NCBI GenBank assembly: GCA_023434145.1
Contig: JAEYTI010000179.1
Span: 1 to 19,237 of the forward strand
Direction: 5' to 3'
Source of the DNA: Chloroflexota bacterium
Lineage (GTDB): Bacteria; Chloroflexota; Anaerolineae; Anaerolineales; Anaerolineaceae
DNA: 19,237 bases
Part shown: piece after piece, positions 1 through 7,959 of the stretch
Layout: each line of letters opens with the position of its first letter
Numbering within the stretch: the stretch's first letter is position 1
Translations under genes and position numbers: made by a program
Notes under the pieces: generated by a model
What the model was told of the DNA's origin: nothing
What the model saw: only the letters and a program-made list of their open reading frames with translations
Database searches by the model: none

Positions 1-75
1 GTCAATAATAAACATCAAAACACGACAAATCACCTCCTGGCTGAGTAGGTGACAAAATCTTCATGAGGAGTGCAT

Positions 76-1086
76 ATGCGAGGCCTTTCCAAGGAATATG
101 TAATCCGCCGGGTATTGATGTTCTTCCTCACCGTCTGGCTTGGCGCGACAATTATCTTTATCATCCCCCGCCTCGCCCCTGGCGACCCAATTACGGCGAT
201 GGTCAGCCGGATGATGAACCAATCCGGGTACATTGAAAACAGCGCGCAGCTGATCGAAGCGTGGCGGGCAAGATTCGGCCTCGATGATCCAATCCTGATC
301 CAGTACTTTAAGTATTTGGGCAATCTGATCACCTTCGATCTGGGGTATTCACTCTCCCAGTTTCCTGCCACAGTAATGGAATCCTTGGGACGAGGACTGC
401 CCTGGACGTTCGGGCTGCTGTTTTTGTCGACGATCATTTCTTTCATCCTCGGCAATACCATCGGGGCGATGTTGGGCTGGCGCAAGACCCCCAGGGTAAT
501 CCGTATCGTGCTGCCTATCACGCTTACCTTTACATCCATCCCACCGTTTATGATGGGGATCGGATTTATTTACTTCTTCGCGTTTGGCTTGCGTTTATTC
601 CCCTTTTCGAAGGGATACAGCAGCGGCGTTGAAGTGGGCTGGAATTGGGAGTTTATCCAAAACGTGATCCATCACGGCACACTGCCGGCGATGGCAATTG
701 TCGTTGTGACGATGGGCTTTTGGGCATTGGGTATGCGCGGCATGATGATTACGACAGACAGCGAAGATTTCCTGATCCTGGCGCAGGCCAAGGGGCTGTC
801 GTCGGCGCGCATCTTTTGGCGTTATGCGGTACGGAACGCCGTTCTGCCGCAGTTAACGGCCCTGGCGCTGAGCCTGGGTGGAATCGCGGGCGGCACCATC
901 CTGGTGGAGTACATCTTTGCATACCCTGGCATGGGGTACATTTTCTACCAGTCCATCACCAACCTCGACTACACCATGATCCAGGGCATCGCCTATATGA
1001 TCATCCTGATGACCTCACTGGCGGTGTTGATTATTGATCTGGTCTACCCACTGATTGACCCTCGTATTACGTATCAGAAGAAATAG
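76..1086 (+). CDS. dppB: Dpp/Opp-type ABC transporter permease (first permease)
   Basis: Inner-membrane permease of a peptide/oligosaccharide/nickel-class ABC importer, 336 aa, the usual length for DppB. The N-terminal helix (about residues 9-30) is followed by the family signature APGDP (34-38). Five more hydrophobic segments follow. The cytoplasmic EAA coupling loop (ILAQAKGLSSARIFWRYAVRN, split here around A238-G240) contacts the ATPases. The ATG at 76 is chosen over an in-frame GTG at 70 because GAGG at 65-68 lies 7 nt before the ATG. A small inverted repeat (TCACCT/AGGTGA, 30-35 with 47-52) sits just upstream. It is the first gene of a four-gene set with the second permease and two ATPases. 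The substrate-binding protein is presumably upstream of the window. The substrate cannot be told from the permease, so the dpp symbol denotes family only. Confidence 0.9.
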   Translation: MRGLSKEYVIRRVLMFFLTVWLGATIIFIIPRLAPGDPITAMVSRMMNQSGYIENSAQLIEAWRARFGLDDPILIQYFKYLGNLITFDLGYSLSQFPATVMESLGRGLPWTFGLLFLSTIISFILGNTIGAMLGWRKTPRVIRIVLPITLTFTSIPPFMMGIGFIYFFAFGLRLFPFSKGYSSGVEVGWNWEFIQNVIHHGTLPAMAIVVVTMGFWALGMRGMMITTDSEDFLILAQAKGLSSARIFWRYAVRNAVLPQLTALALSLGGIAGGTILVEYIFAYPGMGYIFYQSITNLDYTMIQGIAYMIILMTSLAVLIIDLVYPLIDPRITYQKK

Positions 1087-1102
1087 GGCTAATGCTCTGA
1101 CT

Positions 1103-1159
1103 GGATTTCGTGGTGATTGGATATGCTGCCCCGCAGTACAACCAATCACCGCAAAATCC
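1103..1159 (+). promoter_or_regulatory. Long intercistronic stem-loop between the two permease genes
   Basis: Arms 1103-1120 and 1142-1159 pair over 18 positions with one C/A mismatch and one G-U pair. The 21-nt loop holds a second small stem (TGCTGC 1124-1129 with GCAGTA 1133-1138, loop CCC). No U-run follows, so it is not a standard intrinsic terminator. It lies 17 nt after the dppB stop and 38 nt before the dppC start. Likely roles are mRNA processing or protection of the upstream cistron; partial attenuation is also possible. The structure is seen directly; the role is inferred. Confidence 0.6.
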
Positions 1160-1197
1160 CACCGGCTGAAATTTACAGAATAGGTGGAGAAGAAGAT

Positions 1198-2142
1198 ATG
1201 GGAGCGATCGAGAGTCAGAACATGGAACGCGTTGGCGTCCCCGTAAAGGGGGTGCGGATCAACCGATGGGATAATCCCTGGCTAAACTGGAAACTGCTCA
1301 CGGGGGCCAGCCTGATTATGTTTATTGTGCTGTTGGGGCTGGTCGGACCGCTGTTCTGGGATACAAAACTGGCAAGAGTTGGCACCAGCCCGCTGAACCT
1401 CCCACCAGCCGGCATCACGATCGAAGTAGACGGGAGGCAGTACGCCGGAACGATGGCGCACCCGCTGGGGACCGAGAGCAATGGGCGCGACATGCTGGCG
1501 TTGATCATCACCGGCGCGCCAATGTCCTTGCAGGTTGGGGTACTGACCGCCCTCATTGGCATGACCGTCGGGGTCATCCTCGGCTCGGCTGCCGGGTATT
1601 TGGGCGGCTGGGTCGACAACGTGATTCGAACCCTCTCCGACTCTGTCATCACCATCCCTTCGCTGGCGGTGCTGATCACCATCTCCGCCTACGTGCGCCA
1701 AATTGAATTGAGTACCATGGCGCTTATATTGGCATTGTTTGCCTGGCCCGGCCCCACGCGCTATGTGCGCGCGCAGGTACTCACCCTGCGCGAGCGCGGC
1801 TACGTGCGCATGGCGCGCCTTTCGGGGGTTCCGCCGCTAGAAATTATGATTAAAGAAATGGTGCCCAACATGCTGCCCTGGCTCGCCGCCAGCATGTCGG
1901 GCAATATTTCCGGCGCTATCCTGGCTGCCAGCAGTCTCGAAGCGCTCGGCCTGGGGCCGACCCGCATCCCCACCCTCGGCATGACCATCTACTATTCGAT
2001 CCGCGCCGTCGCTGTGCTGCGCGGCATGTGGTGGTGGTGGGGCTTCCCCATCCTTACCCTGGTGATTATTTTCTTAGGCCTGTTCTTAATGGCAATCGGG
2101 CTGGATGAAATCGCCAATCCGCGGCTGAGGGGGGTGCGCTAA
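1198..2142 (+). CDS. dppC: Dpp/Opp-type ABC transporter permease (second permease)
   Basis: Partner permease of the same importer, 314 aa. Visible family features are an N-terminal cytoplasmic tail with WDNPWLNWKLL leading into helix 1 (about 37-55), the external HPLGTESNGRDML block (88-100) typical of DppC, four to five further helices, and the EAA coupling loop around ERGYVRMARLSG (199-210). The ATG at 1198 is preferred over an in-frame TTG at 1117. The GGAG at 1186-1189 is well placed for the ATG, and the TTG lies inside the intercistronic hairpin. The stop TAA overlaps the start of the following ATPase by one base (TAATG), implying translational coupling. Substrate unknown. Confidence 0.9.
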   Translation: MGAIESQNMERVGVPVKGVRINRWDNPWLNWKLLTGASLIMFIVLLGLVGPLFWDTKLARVGTSPLNLPPAGITIEVDGRQYAGTMAHPLGTESNGRDMLALIITGAPMSLQVGVLTALIGMTVGVILGSAAGYLGGWVDNVIRTLSDSVITIPSLAVLITISAYVRQIELSTMALILALFAWPGPTRYVRAQVLTLRERGYVRMARLSGVPPLEIMIKEMVPNMLPWLAASMSGNISGAILAASSLEALGLGPTRIPTLGMTIYYSIRAVAVLRGMWWWWGFPILTLVIIFLGLFLMAIGLDEIANPRLRGVR

Positions 2143-3170
2143 TGGTCACGCGTGATTATCAACCGTTGGCAAGCCCGGGAAATCCGGTCAAAAAAGATGT
2201 GGTGCTGGATGTAAAAAACCTGCGCATCCACTATGAAACACCGCGCGGCGACGTGATCGCCGTCAACGGTATCAGTTTCAAGGTGTATCGCGGAGAGATT
2301 GTTGGCCTGGTGGGCGAGTCGGGCTGCGGCAAAACCACCGCGGCTATGGGGATTTTGCAGTTGGTACAGTCGCCCGGGCGTATCATCGGCGGAGAAATCC
2401 GCATCAATAATGAGAATCTTTTGGGGTTAAATGAGCAGCAGCTCCGCAAGCGGCGCTGGAAAGACCTGGCGCTGATCCCCCAGGGCGCGATGAATTCGCT
2501 GAACCCAGTGATGAAAGTGCACGAACAAATTGGAGATGCGATTATCACGCATGAAGGCCGCCAGCCGAACGGTGTCCTCAAACAGCGCATCCTCAGCCTG
2601 TTTAATCTGGTCGGCTTGCCTGCCCGCGTGTATGACCAGTATCCGCACGAGCTGAGCGGCGGAATGAAACAGCGCGTGTGCATCGCGATGGCGATCGCCC
2701 TCTCGCCGCCGTTGATCATTGCAGACGAACCCACCAGCGCGCTCGACGTGGTAGTGCAGCGCGTAATCGCCCAAACCCTGCTGGATGTAAAAAACCGCAT
2801 GGGTGTCTCTATGATCTTAATCGGCCACGATATGGGCCTGCAAGCCCAACTGGTCGACCGCATCATCGTGATGTACGCGGGCAATATCGTCGAAGTGACA
2901 CCCGTCGGGAGAGCCTTTGAACGCCCGCTCCATCCCTATACGCAGCTTCTCATCGCATCCATTCCATCGATTAAAGAGCGCAAACCGCTCAAAATTACCG
3001 AAGGTCTGACACATGACTTGCGCAACCCGCCGCCTGGCTGCATCTTCCAATTCCGCTGCCCGTTTGTCATGGATGTTTGCCGGAAGGTTGTGCCGCCGCT
3101 GCTCGAACATGAACCCGAGCATCTCGCAGCTTGCCACCTATACACTGAAGAAGGGCAGAAGAATACATGA
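2142..3170 (+). CDS. dppD: Dpp/Opp-type ABC transporter ATPase (DppD-like)
   Basis: Cytoplasmic ATPase that powers the importer together with the next gene, 342 aa. In order: Walker A GESGCGKT (58-65), Q-loop Q114, signature LSGGMKQR (171-178), Walker B LIIADEP with SALD (191-202), H-loop H229. All catalytic residues are intact. The C-terminal oligopeptide/dipeptide domain carries cysteines spaced C-x5-C-x6-C with a later AAC. In characterised DppD proteins such cysteines have been reported to hold an iron-sulfur cluster; whether they do here is inference. A GGGGG-rich Shine-Dalgarno inside the dppC end precedes the ATG. The 3' end overlaps the next ATG by 4 nt (ATGA). Confidence 0.92.
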   Translation: MVTRDYQPLASPGNPVKKDVVLDVKNLRIHYETPRGDVIAVNGISFKVYRGEIVGLVGESGCGKTTAAMGILQLVQSPGRIIGGEIRINNENLLGLNEQQLRKRRWKDLALIPQGAMNSLNPVMKVHEQIGDAIITHEGRQPNGVLKQRILSLFNLVGLPARVYDQYPHELSGGMKQRVCIAMAIALSPPLIIADEPTSALDVVVQRVIAQTLLDVKNRMGVSMILIGHDMGLQAQLVDRIIVMYAGNIVEVTPVGRAFERPLHPYTQLLIASIPSIKERKPLKITEGLTHDLRNPPPGCIFQFRCPFVMDVCRKVVPPLLEHEPEHLAACHLYTEEGQKNT

Positions 3171-4171
3171 TGAGTACACCTCTGCTTGAAATACGCGACG
3201 CAACAAAAATCTACGGCGGCGGTTTCCTCCAGTCCGGGGATAAGGTTGTGGCCCTGCAAGACTTCAACCTGCTTATCCCGGATAAGCCTGCCGTAATTAC
3301 AACCATCGCCGGGGAAAGTGGAAGCGGAAAAACAACCCTGGCGAGCGCCATCCTGGGATTCATCGGCCTGACCTCGGGGCAAATTCTGTATAAGGGCAAA
3401 GATATCGCCAACCTGAAAGGCCCGGATATGTTGGAATACCGGCGTCAGGTGCAGGCAGTCTTTCAGGACCCCTACGAGGTGTACAACCCCTTCTACCGGG
3501 TCAAACACATCTATGATATGGTGATCTCACATCTGAACCTGGCCCACAGCAAGGAAGAAGCCCGGGATCTGATCGAACAATCACTGCGCGTGGTAGGCCT
3601 GCGGGGCGAAGAGGTGCTGGAAAAATATCCGCACCAGCTCAGCGGCGGGCAGCGGCAGCGCATCATGGTGGCACGCGCCTATATGATGCGCCCCAGCTTG
3701 ATTGTCGCCGATGAGCCCGTTTCCGCCGTGGATGCCTCGCTGCGCGCCATGATCCTGGACGTGATGATCCGCCTGCGAGACGAAGCCGGCATTTCCTTCC
3801 TGTACATCACACACGACCTGAGCACTGCTTATCAGATTGGCGACAATATTTATGTGCTGTACCAGGGAGGGATCGCCGAACACGGGAACACGGTGAATGT
3901 CATCGAAGACCCCAAACACCCCTACGTTCAGATGTTGATTAATTCCGTTCCGGTGCCAGACCCCAAGGTCAAGTGGACCACGCAATTGGAAGGCGTAGCC
4001 GATGAATCGATGCGGGCAACGGTTGGCGGCGGGTGCCGGTTCTACTCACGCTGCCCGAACCGCATGGACCGGTGCGCCGAAGCGCGCCCTCCGCTGTACG
4101 ATATCCCGGGATCAGATCAGCGAGCCGCCTGTTATCTATACGAAACGGAAACAGATCGCGAAACCACGTGA
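3167..4171 (+). CDS. dppF: Dpp/Opp-type ABC transporter ATPase (DppF-like)
   Basis: Second ATPase of the importer, 334 aa. Walker A GESGSGKT (49-56), Q-loop Q100 followed by DPY, signature LSGGQRQR (158-165), Walker B LIVADEPVSAVD (178-189), H-loop H216. The two ATPases therefore both look catalytically complete. The C-terminal domain repeats the C-x5-C-x6-C plus AAC cysteine pattern of its partner. The start overlaps the dppD stop (ATGA); a second ATG follows immediately at 3170, and AAGAAGGG upstream can serve either. A 5-bp hairpin (CCACG 4164-4168 with CGTGG 4175-4179) spans the stop codon but has no U-run. The 198 bases to plsY hold no recognisable gene, and I see no convincing promoter there. 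Confidence 0.92.
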   Translation: MMSTPLLEIRDATKIYGGGFLQSGDKVVALQDFNLLIPDKPAVITTIAGESGSGKTTLASAILGFIGLTSGQILYKGKDIANLKGPDMLEYRRQVQAVFQDPYEVYNPFYRVKHIYDMVISHLNLAHSKEEARDLIEQSLRVVGLRGEEVLEKYPHQLSGGQRQRIMVARAYMMRPSLIVADEPVSAVDASLRAMILDVMIRLRDEAGISFLYITHDLSTAYQIGDNIYVLYQGGIAEHGNTVNVIEDPKHPYVQMLINSVPVPDPKVKWTTQLEGVADESMRATVGGGCRFYSRCPNRMDRCAEARPPLYDIPGSDQRAACYLYETETDRETT

Positions 4172-4369
4172 TTGCGTGGAGAAATTACCTCGCGTTCCGG
4201 TTATTCTGAACGGTCGATCCATCGTGTATGGAACGGCTTCAGGGAATATCTGTGCGATCTGAGGTGCTAACCTGTTTTGTATAGCTGTGTAACAACTGGC
4301 GAGAATAACGAAACGCAGAAACGAACCAGTCCGCCGGTCATCCGAAGATATTCATCTCAATAAAAATTT

Positions 4370-4978
4370 ATGATCCCAGTTGCGCTCGTACTGCTTGCAT
4401 ATCTTTGCGGATCGCTGCCATTTTCTGTCTGGTTAGGAAAACGTTTCCTCCGCATCGATGTCCGTCAGGTTGGTGATGGGAACCCGGGCGCTGCCAATGT
4501 CTTCCATGCGGGCAGCAAGCTGGTGGGGCTTCTGGCCTTAATGCTGGATGTCAGTAAAGCGGCTGTACCCGTCGGCCTGGCATATTTCAACATGGGTATT
4601 CGTGGCGTACCCATGTTTCTAATCGCCATCGCACCGATTTTAGGCCACGTTTTCTCACCATTCCTGGGTTTCCGGGGAGGGAAAGCAATTGCTACTGCTT
4701 TGGGGGTGTGGATTGGATTGACGATCTGGAAAGCCTCATTGGCGGGGGTAATGGGTGCATTGATCGGGATCACTTTGCTCACACCGCCGGGCTGGGCGGT
4801 CATGCTTGCGTTAGGGGGAATTCTGATGACATTGCTAATTTGGCTGCCAGATCCCCTACTGTTGTTTGTTCTCGCAGGTCAAACCGTTATTCTTGCCTGG
4901 ACGCACCGCACCGATCTGAGCCATTGGCCGCGCCCACGCCCCTGGCTGGCACAGCGCTTCCACCGGGTATCAGGGTGA
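4370..4978 (+). CDS. plsY: Acyl-phosphate:glycerol-3-phosphate acyltransferase PlsY
   Basis: Integral membrane enzyme that moves an acyl group from acyl-phosphate to glycerol-3-phosphate, the first step of phospholipid synthesis. At 202 aa it has normal family length. The N-terminus YLCGSLPFSVWLGK matches the first helix and loop. The GDGNPGAANV block (35-44) is the glycine-rich motif 1. GHVFSPFLGFRGGK (92-105) is motif 2. The C-terminal HRTDLSHW stands where the third, HR-containing motif lies and is the most divergent part. No good Shine-Dalgarno precedes the ATG (ACTCAATAAAAATTT-like, A-rich context), so translation may be weak or leaderless. It lies 7 bp before the glycosyltransferase gene, suggesting co-transcription of two envelope-lipid functions. 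Confidence 0.88.
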   Translation: MIPVALVLLAYLCGSLPFSVWLGKRFLRIDVRQVGDGNPGAANVFHAGSKLVGLLALMLDVSKAAVPVGLAYFNMGIRGVPMFLIAIAPILGHVFSPFLGFRGGKAIATALGVWIGLTIWKASLAGVMGALIGITLLTPPGWAVMLALGGILMTLLIWLPDPLLLFVLAGQTVILAWTHRTDLSHWPRPRPWLAQRFHRVSG

Positions 4979-4985
4979 GCACAGG

Positions 4986-6146
4986 ATGGCTGAATATTTC
5001 ACTCACGGCCTGGTGCTCCACCTGATTATTTTTCAAGCGTTGATCCTGCTGGTGATCCTGAGCAATATCCGGTTACTTCACCAGGCCAGGCGGCATACCC
5101 CTCCTCCGGCTTTTCCAAAAGTCACCATTCTTATCCCGGCTCGCAATGAGGAAAATACAATAGCAGGGTGCATCCGGTCGCTCTTAGCGCAGGATTACCC
5201 CTCTTTTGAGGTCCTTGTCCTAGATGATCAATCCAGCGACAACACACGCTTACTCCTGGAGCACATTGCCAATATACAGCCCAGATTGAAGATTCTGGAT
5301 GGCAAATCGCCTCCGGATGGCCTGATGGGAAAGAATTGGGCTTGTGCTCAACTGGCGCAGCAGGCGCATGGTGACCTGCTGTTCTTCACCGATGCGGATA
5401 CCCTTCATCATCCACAAACTTTACGGGCCACCGTAACTGCTTTGCTGGGCACCCAGGCCGACATGCTGACGGGTTTCCCGCGTCAGGAAGTGCACAGCTG
5501 GGGAGAACGGCTAATGGTTCCCTTTTTTTCTTGGGCGATCCTCTGTTTCATCCCGCTAGCGCTGGCGTACCGGCTCCGGTGGCCAGCGCTTTCCAGCGGA
5601 GTTGGGCAGATGATGTTGTTTCGACGGGAGGCTTATGAGGCAATTGGTGGGCACGAAAGGTTAGGATTATCGATTGTGGATGACTTGATGCTAGCAAGGC
5701 GGATCAAAGAAGCCGGTCTGCGCTGGCGTGTGTTGTATATTGCTGATCTTGTCACCTGCCGAATGTATCGAAACAGCCGAGAAGCGTTTCATGGGCTGGT
5801 AAAAAACCTCTTTGCAGCGTTTGGTTTTCGCCTCCTGCCTTATTCGTTTGTGTTCCTCTGGCTGGCAGTGATGTTCTGGGGGCCGCTGATTATCCTGGGG
5901 CTGATGATCTTTGGGCTAGCTCCGCAAGCCCGGGCCAGTGAGCTTGCCGCTTGTATTGGGATATCTTTGCTTCTGTGGCTGGTGCCTTATATTGAGCTGG
6001 GTATCCCGTTGCGCCTGGCGTTCCTGTATCCAATCACCCTTCTGACGAATGAAGTGGTTGCTTTTCAATCGCTTCGTCTCAGCCTCACCGGTCGCCTAAC
6101 CTGGAAAGGCCGCACACTAAACCGAACACAATGGAGGTGGTTTTAA
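4986..6146 (+). CDS. Membrane GT2-family glycosyltransferase (carotenoid/hopanoid glucosyltransferase-like)
   Basis: A 386-aa glycosyltransferase anchored by an N-terminal helix (about 10-30) with three C-terminal helices (about 280-365). The GT-A fold motifs are visible: ILIPARNEE at 48-56, the nucleotide-binding DDQSSD (80-85), the metal-binding DAD (136-138), the acceptor-region GVGQ (205-208) and VDDL (231-234). The overall plan, including the WKGRT motif near the C-terminus, resembles CrtQ/CruC-like enzymes that glucosylate carotenoid hydroxyls; related HpnB-like enzymes act in hopanoid metabolism. No carotenoid or hopanoid gene is present nearby, so the acceptor is not assigned. Neighbouring plsY suggests a membrane-lipid context. 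Start ATG 4986 has a modest AGG just upstream. Confidence 0.8.
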   Translation: MAEYFTHGLVLHLIIFQALILLVILSNIRLLHQARRHTPPPAFPKVTILIPARNEENTIAGCIRSLLAQDYPSFEVLVLDDQSSDNTRLLLEHIANIQPRLKILDGKSPPDGLMGKNWACAQLAQQAHGDLLFFTDADTLHHPQTLRATVTALLGTQADMLTGFPRQEVHSWGERLMVPFFSWAILCFIPLALAYRLRWPALSSGVGQMMLFRREAYEAIGGHERLGLSIVDDLMLARRIKEAGLRWRVLYIADLVTCRMYRNSREAFHGLVKNLFAAFGFRLLPYSFVFLWLAVMFWGPLIILGLMIFGLAPQARASELAACIGISLLLWLVPYIELGIPLRLAFLYPITLLTNEVVAFQSLRLSLTGRLTWKGRTLNRTQWRWF

Positions 6147-6173
6147 AGACGATCATGTATACAGCGAAAACAC

Positions 6174-6201
6174 TTGTGGATGGCCATGAATGTGATATAA
6201 T
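6174..6201 (+). promoter_or_regulatory. Promoter of the DUF3179-tetR operon (sigma70-type, extended -10)
   Basis: A perfect TATAAT at 6196-6201 is preceded by TGA (TG at 6193-6194), an extended -10 arrangement. TTGTGG at 6174-6179 is a plausible -35 with a 16-bp spacer. Transcription should begin near 6208, inside the palindrome at 6199-6237 and about 50 nt before the ATG. Seen in sequence; start site inferred. Confidence 0.65.
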
Positions 6202-6237
6202 GATTTAAACGTTGTTTGAAACACCGTTTAAATCATT
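6199..6237 (+). promoter_or_regulatory. 39-bp near-perfect palindromic operator overlapping the -10 and transcription start
   Basis: The dyad is centred on G6218. Thirteen-bp outer arms (6199-6211 and 6225-6237) and 5-bp inner arms (6213-6217 and 6219-6223) match, with only 6212/6224 unpaired. It can also be read as two tandem AAAC-N3-GTTT dyads, at 6207-6217 and 6219-6229, with centres 12 bp apart. That layout fits two TetR dimers on adjacent faces. The position over the -10 end and start site predicts repression, most simply by the TetR protein encoded second in the operon. Confidence 0.65.
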
Positions 6238-6256
6238 TCATTTAGGAGCACCATCC

Positions 6257-7312
6257 ATGCCAATACTCTTTACTCTGTTTACGCTGCTTGCTGGCATATC
6301 GATCGCCTTTCTTCCCCTATCCACCGGCATCTTCCCAAAGATGGGCCTCATGCCATTGAAACTTGGCCACCGCAAATCCACCCGGCTGGTGCAGGTGATC
6401 CTGGTTTGGGGGCTGGCTGCCACCACCCTTTGGATGGACCGCGTATTGTGGGGCTGGATCGCTGTTGTCATCGCTCTTTGGTTTACGATGGTCGCGCTGA
6501 ACCTTTTCCCACAGCGCATCTTTGTCGACCTTACGCAGCCAGCAAGATCACAGAATGGGCTGGCTGATACTGCGCCAGTTCTAGCTGCGCAAGTAGATGG
6601 TGAAGTGGTCGCTTACCCGCTGGAGCTGATCGTGCCGCACCATATCGTCAACGATGTGATTGGCGGCAGGCCGGTTCTGGTCGCATGGTGAGCGGCCTGC
6701 CGCAGCGGCATCGTGTATGCCGCCACCATCAATGAACAGACTCTGACTTTTCAAGTATTCGGCGTATGGCGCAAGAACCTGGTCATGCGCGATCACCAGA
6801 CGGGCAGCATCTGGCAGCAAGCCACCGGCGAGGCGATCGATGGGCCGCTAAAGGGCTGCCAGTTGGAAATGCGAACCGGGTGGGAAACAACCTGGGGCAT
6901 GCTGCGAAACGCATTTCCACAAGCCTGTTATGCCCTCCCACCGCACAAGTTCACCGGCCTGATGCCCAAACCCATCTTGCAGCGCGTGCTGAGCATCACC
7001 CATTGGGCGAACCTGGGCGGTTTGTCTTCGCCAGATACACGGCTGCATTCCCATGATGTCGTGATTGGTGTAATCGTCAACGGTGCGACCAAAGCATATC
7101 CGCTCGACGCATTGCGCGCTCAACCTGTGCTGGTGGACCAAGTTGGCGGTGAATCCATCCGTTTGGTGTATGATGCGGCAGGGGATCAGGTAACGGTAAC
7201 CACCGCGGAAGGTATCCGGCTGAACACCGAACGCCAATGGTGGGCCGGCTGGAGCGAATTTCATCCACGCAGCGAGCTCTATGGAGAGAAGACCGATGCG
7301 CACGTCTCATGA
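6257..7312 (+). CDS. Membrane-anchored DUF3179 protein, candidate selenoprotein (in-frame TGA = Sec145)
   Basis: Read through the TGA at 6689-6691 this is a 351-aa protein. Three N-terminal helices (about 3-25, 44-59, 63-84) lead into a DUF3179 domain: GEVVAYPLELI (115-125), HIVNDVIGGRPVLVAW (129-144), then TGA, then AAC-RSGIVY. DUF3179 proteins have a CPxC-like CxxC at this point (…PVVVTYCPLC…), so the TGA replaces the first Cys and gives UxxC (Sec145, Cys148). Both sides are in the same frame. The downstream 200 codons keep family motifs (SIWQQATGEAIDGPLKG) and a second half-domain (VIGVIVNGATKAYPLDAL). A SECIS-like hairpin follows the TGA. ATG 6257 has AGGAG at 6244-6248. The function of DUF3179 is unknown; UxxC suggests thiol redox chemistry. 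Alternatives are a nonsense mutation or a sequencing error. Confidence 0.8.
6689..6723 (+). promoter_or_regulatory. SECIS-like element after the DUF3179 TGA codon
   Basis: TGA 6689-6691 is followed by a 13-nt spacer (6692-6704) that can itself form a small GCGG/CCGC hairpin. Then comes a perfect 7-bp stem GCGGCAT/ATGCCGC (6705-6711 with 6717-6723) closing a 5-nt loop CGTGT (6712-6716). The loop begins 20 nt after the TGA and has G in its second position, both within the criteria used for bacterial SECIS elements that recruit SelB. A competing pairing of 6662-6671 with 6694-6703 around the TGA is also possible. Confidence 0.72.
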
Positions 7313-7889
7313 TGCCAACAAAGGCGAAACGAAGCAGGAGATCCTGAAGGCGACCCTGAAGATTTTGGAATCGGAAGGCTTTCAAAAACTGACCGTGCGG
7401 AAGATCGCCGCCGAGGCGGGAGTCAATGTGGCGGCAGTGAATTATCATTTTGGTTCCAAAGACCGGGTTGTGTTTGAAGCGCTGCAAACCTTACGCGCAC
7501 GCTTTGGCGAAGCCTTCGCCCACCTGCGCGCAGTGGGTCACCCGCCCCGAGCGCGCCTGGTGGCCTTTATGACGGCTTACTGCGACACGGTGTTTGAATA
7601 TCCCAACCTGGTAAAAGCCTTTATCAACCAGAGCTTGAACGCGGAAATCCAACAGGATTATGAATCGTTTGTCCGCAGAGAAGGGCTGGCACTGATTACG
7701 CAAACGCTAGCGGAAATCCTTCCCGACGGTGAAGAAACGTTACGGATGAAAGCCTTCCAGATGATGAGCAGCTTGATTTTGATATTGCTGGTAGGCAAAG
7801 ACAGCGGCCCGGTGATCGGCCTGGATTTTTCCGATCCGCAGGTCCGCGCGCGGTATATCCAAACCATCGTACCTGGGGAAGCGGCGTGA
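7296..7889 (+). CDS. TetR/AcrR-family transcriptional regulator
   Basis: A 197-aa DNA-binding regulator. The N-terminal helix-turn-helix (about 12-63) contains LTVRKIAAEAGVNVAAVNYHFGS, the typical TetR recognition region, followed by KDRVVFEAL. The C-terminal ligand/dimer domain is variable and gives no ligand clue. ATG 7296 is chosen over ATG 7281 because GGAGAG (7283-7288) is well spaced for it. The gene overlaps the DUF3179 coding end by 17 nt, so the two are translationally coupled. By context it probably autoregulates the operon through the 39-bp palindrome at 6199-6237. The ligand might be a redox or thiol-reactive compound; that is speculation. Confidence 0.88.
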   Translation: MRTSHDANKGETKQEILKATLKILESEGFQKLTVRKIAAEAGVNVAAVNYHFGSKDRVVFEALQTLRARFGEAFAHLRAVGHPPRARLVAFMTAYCDTVFEYPNLVKAFINQSLNAEIQQDYESFVRREGLALITQTLAEILPDGEETLRMKAFQMMSSLILILLVGKDSGPVIGLDFSDPQVRARYIQTIVPGEAA

Positions 7890-7959
7890 GGGCGGCAGGC
7901 GCATTAAGATCCTGTAATCTTTGGCTCGCGGTGTTAGGCTCGAAATAATCCCCATCGCA

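Noticed and set aside
1117..1197. TTG-started N-terminal extension of the second permease
   Set aside because: Start codon sits in the stem of the intercistronic hairpin and the added residues do not resemble DppC; ATG 1198 has a good Shine-Dalgarno.
4172..4369. Possible gene between dppF and plsY
   Set aside because: Only a frame continuing from within dppF is open; no start signal or recognisable product.
6212..6256. Upstream TTG extension of the DUF3179 protein
   Set aside because: The TTG lies inside the operator palindrome near the expected transcription start and has no Shine-Dalgarno, whereas ATG 6257 has AGGAG at the right distance.
6689..6712. DUF3179 gene read as two separate proteins split at the TGA
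   Set aside because: Both parts are in one frame and together make one continuous domain; the second part has no Shine-Dalgarno or good start codon at its beginning.
7696..7959. Extension of the yedE-like frame beyond codon 60
   Set aside because: Frame is open but has no transporter features and runs antisense through tetR; more likely junk after a truncation.
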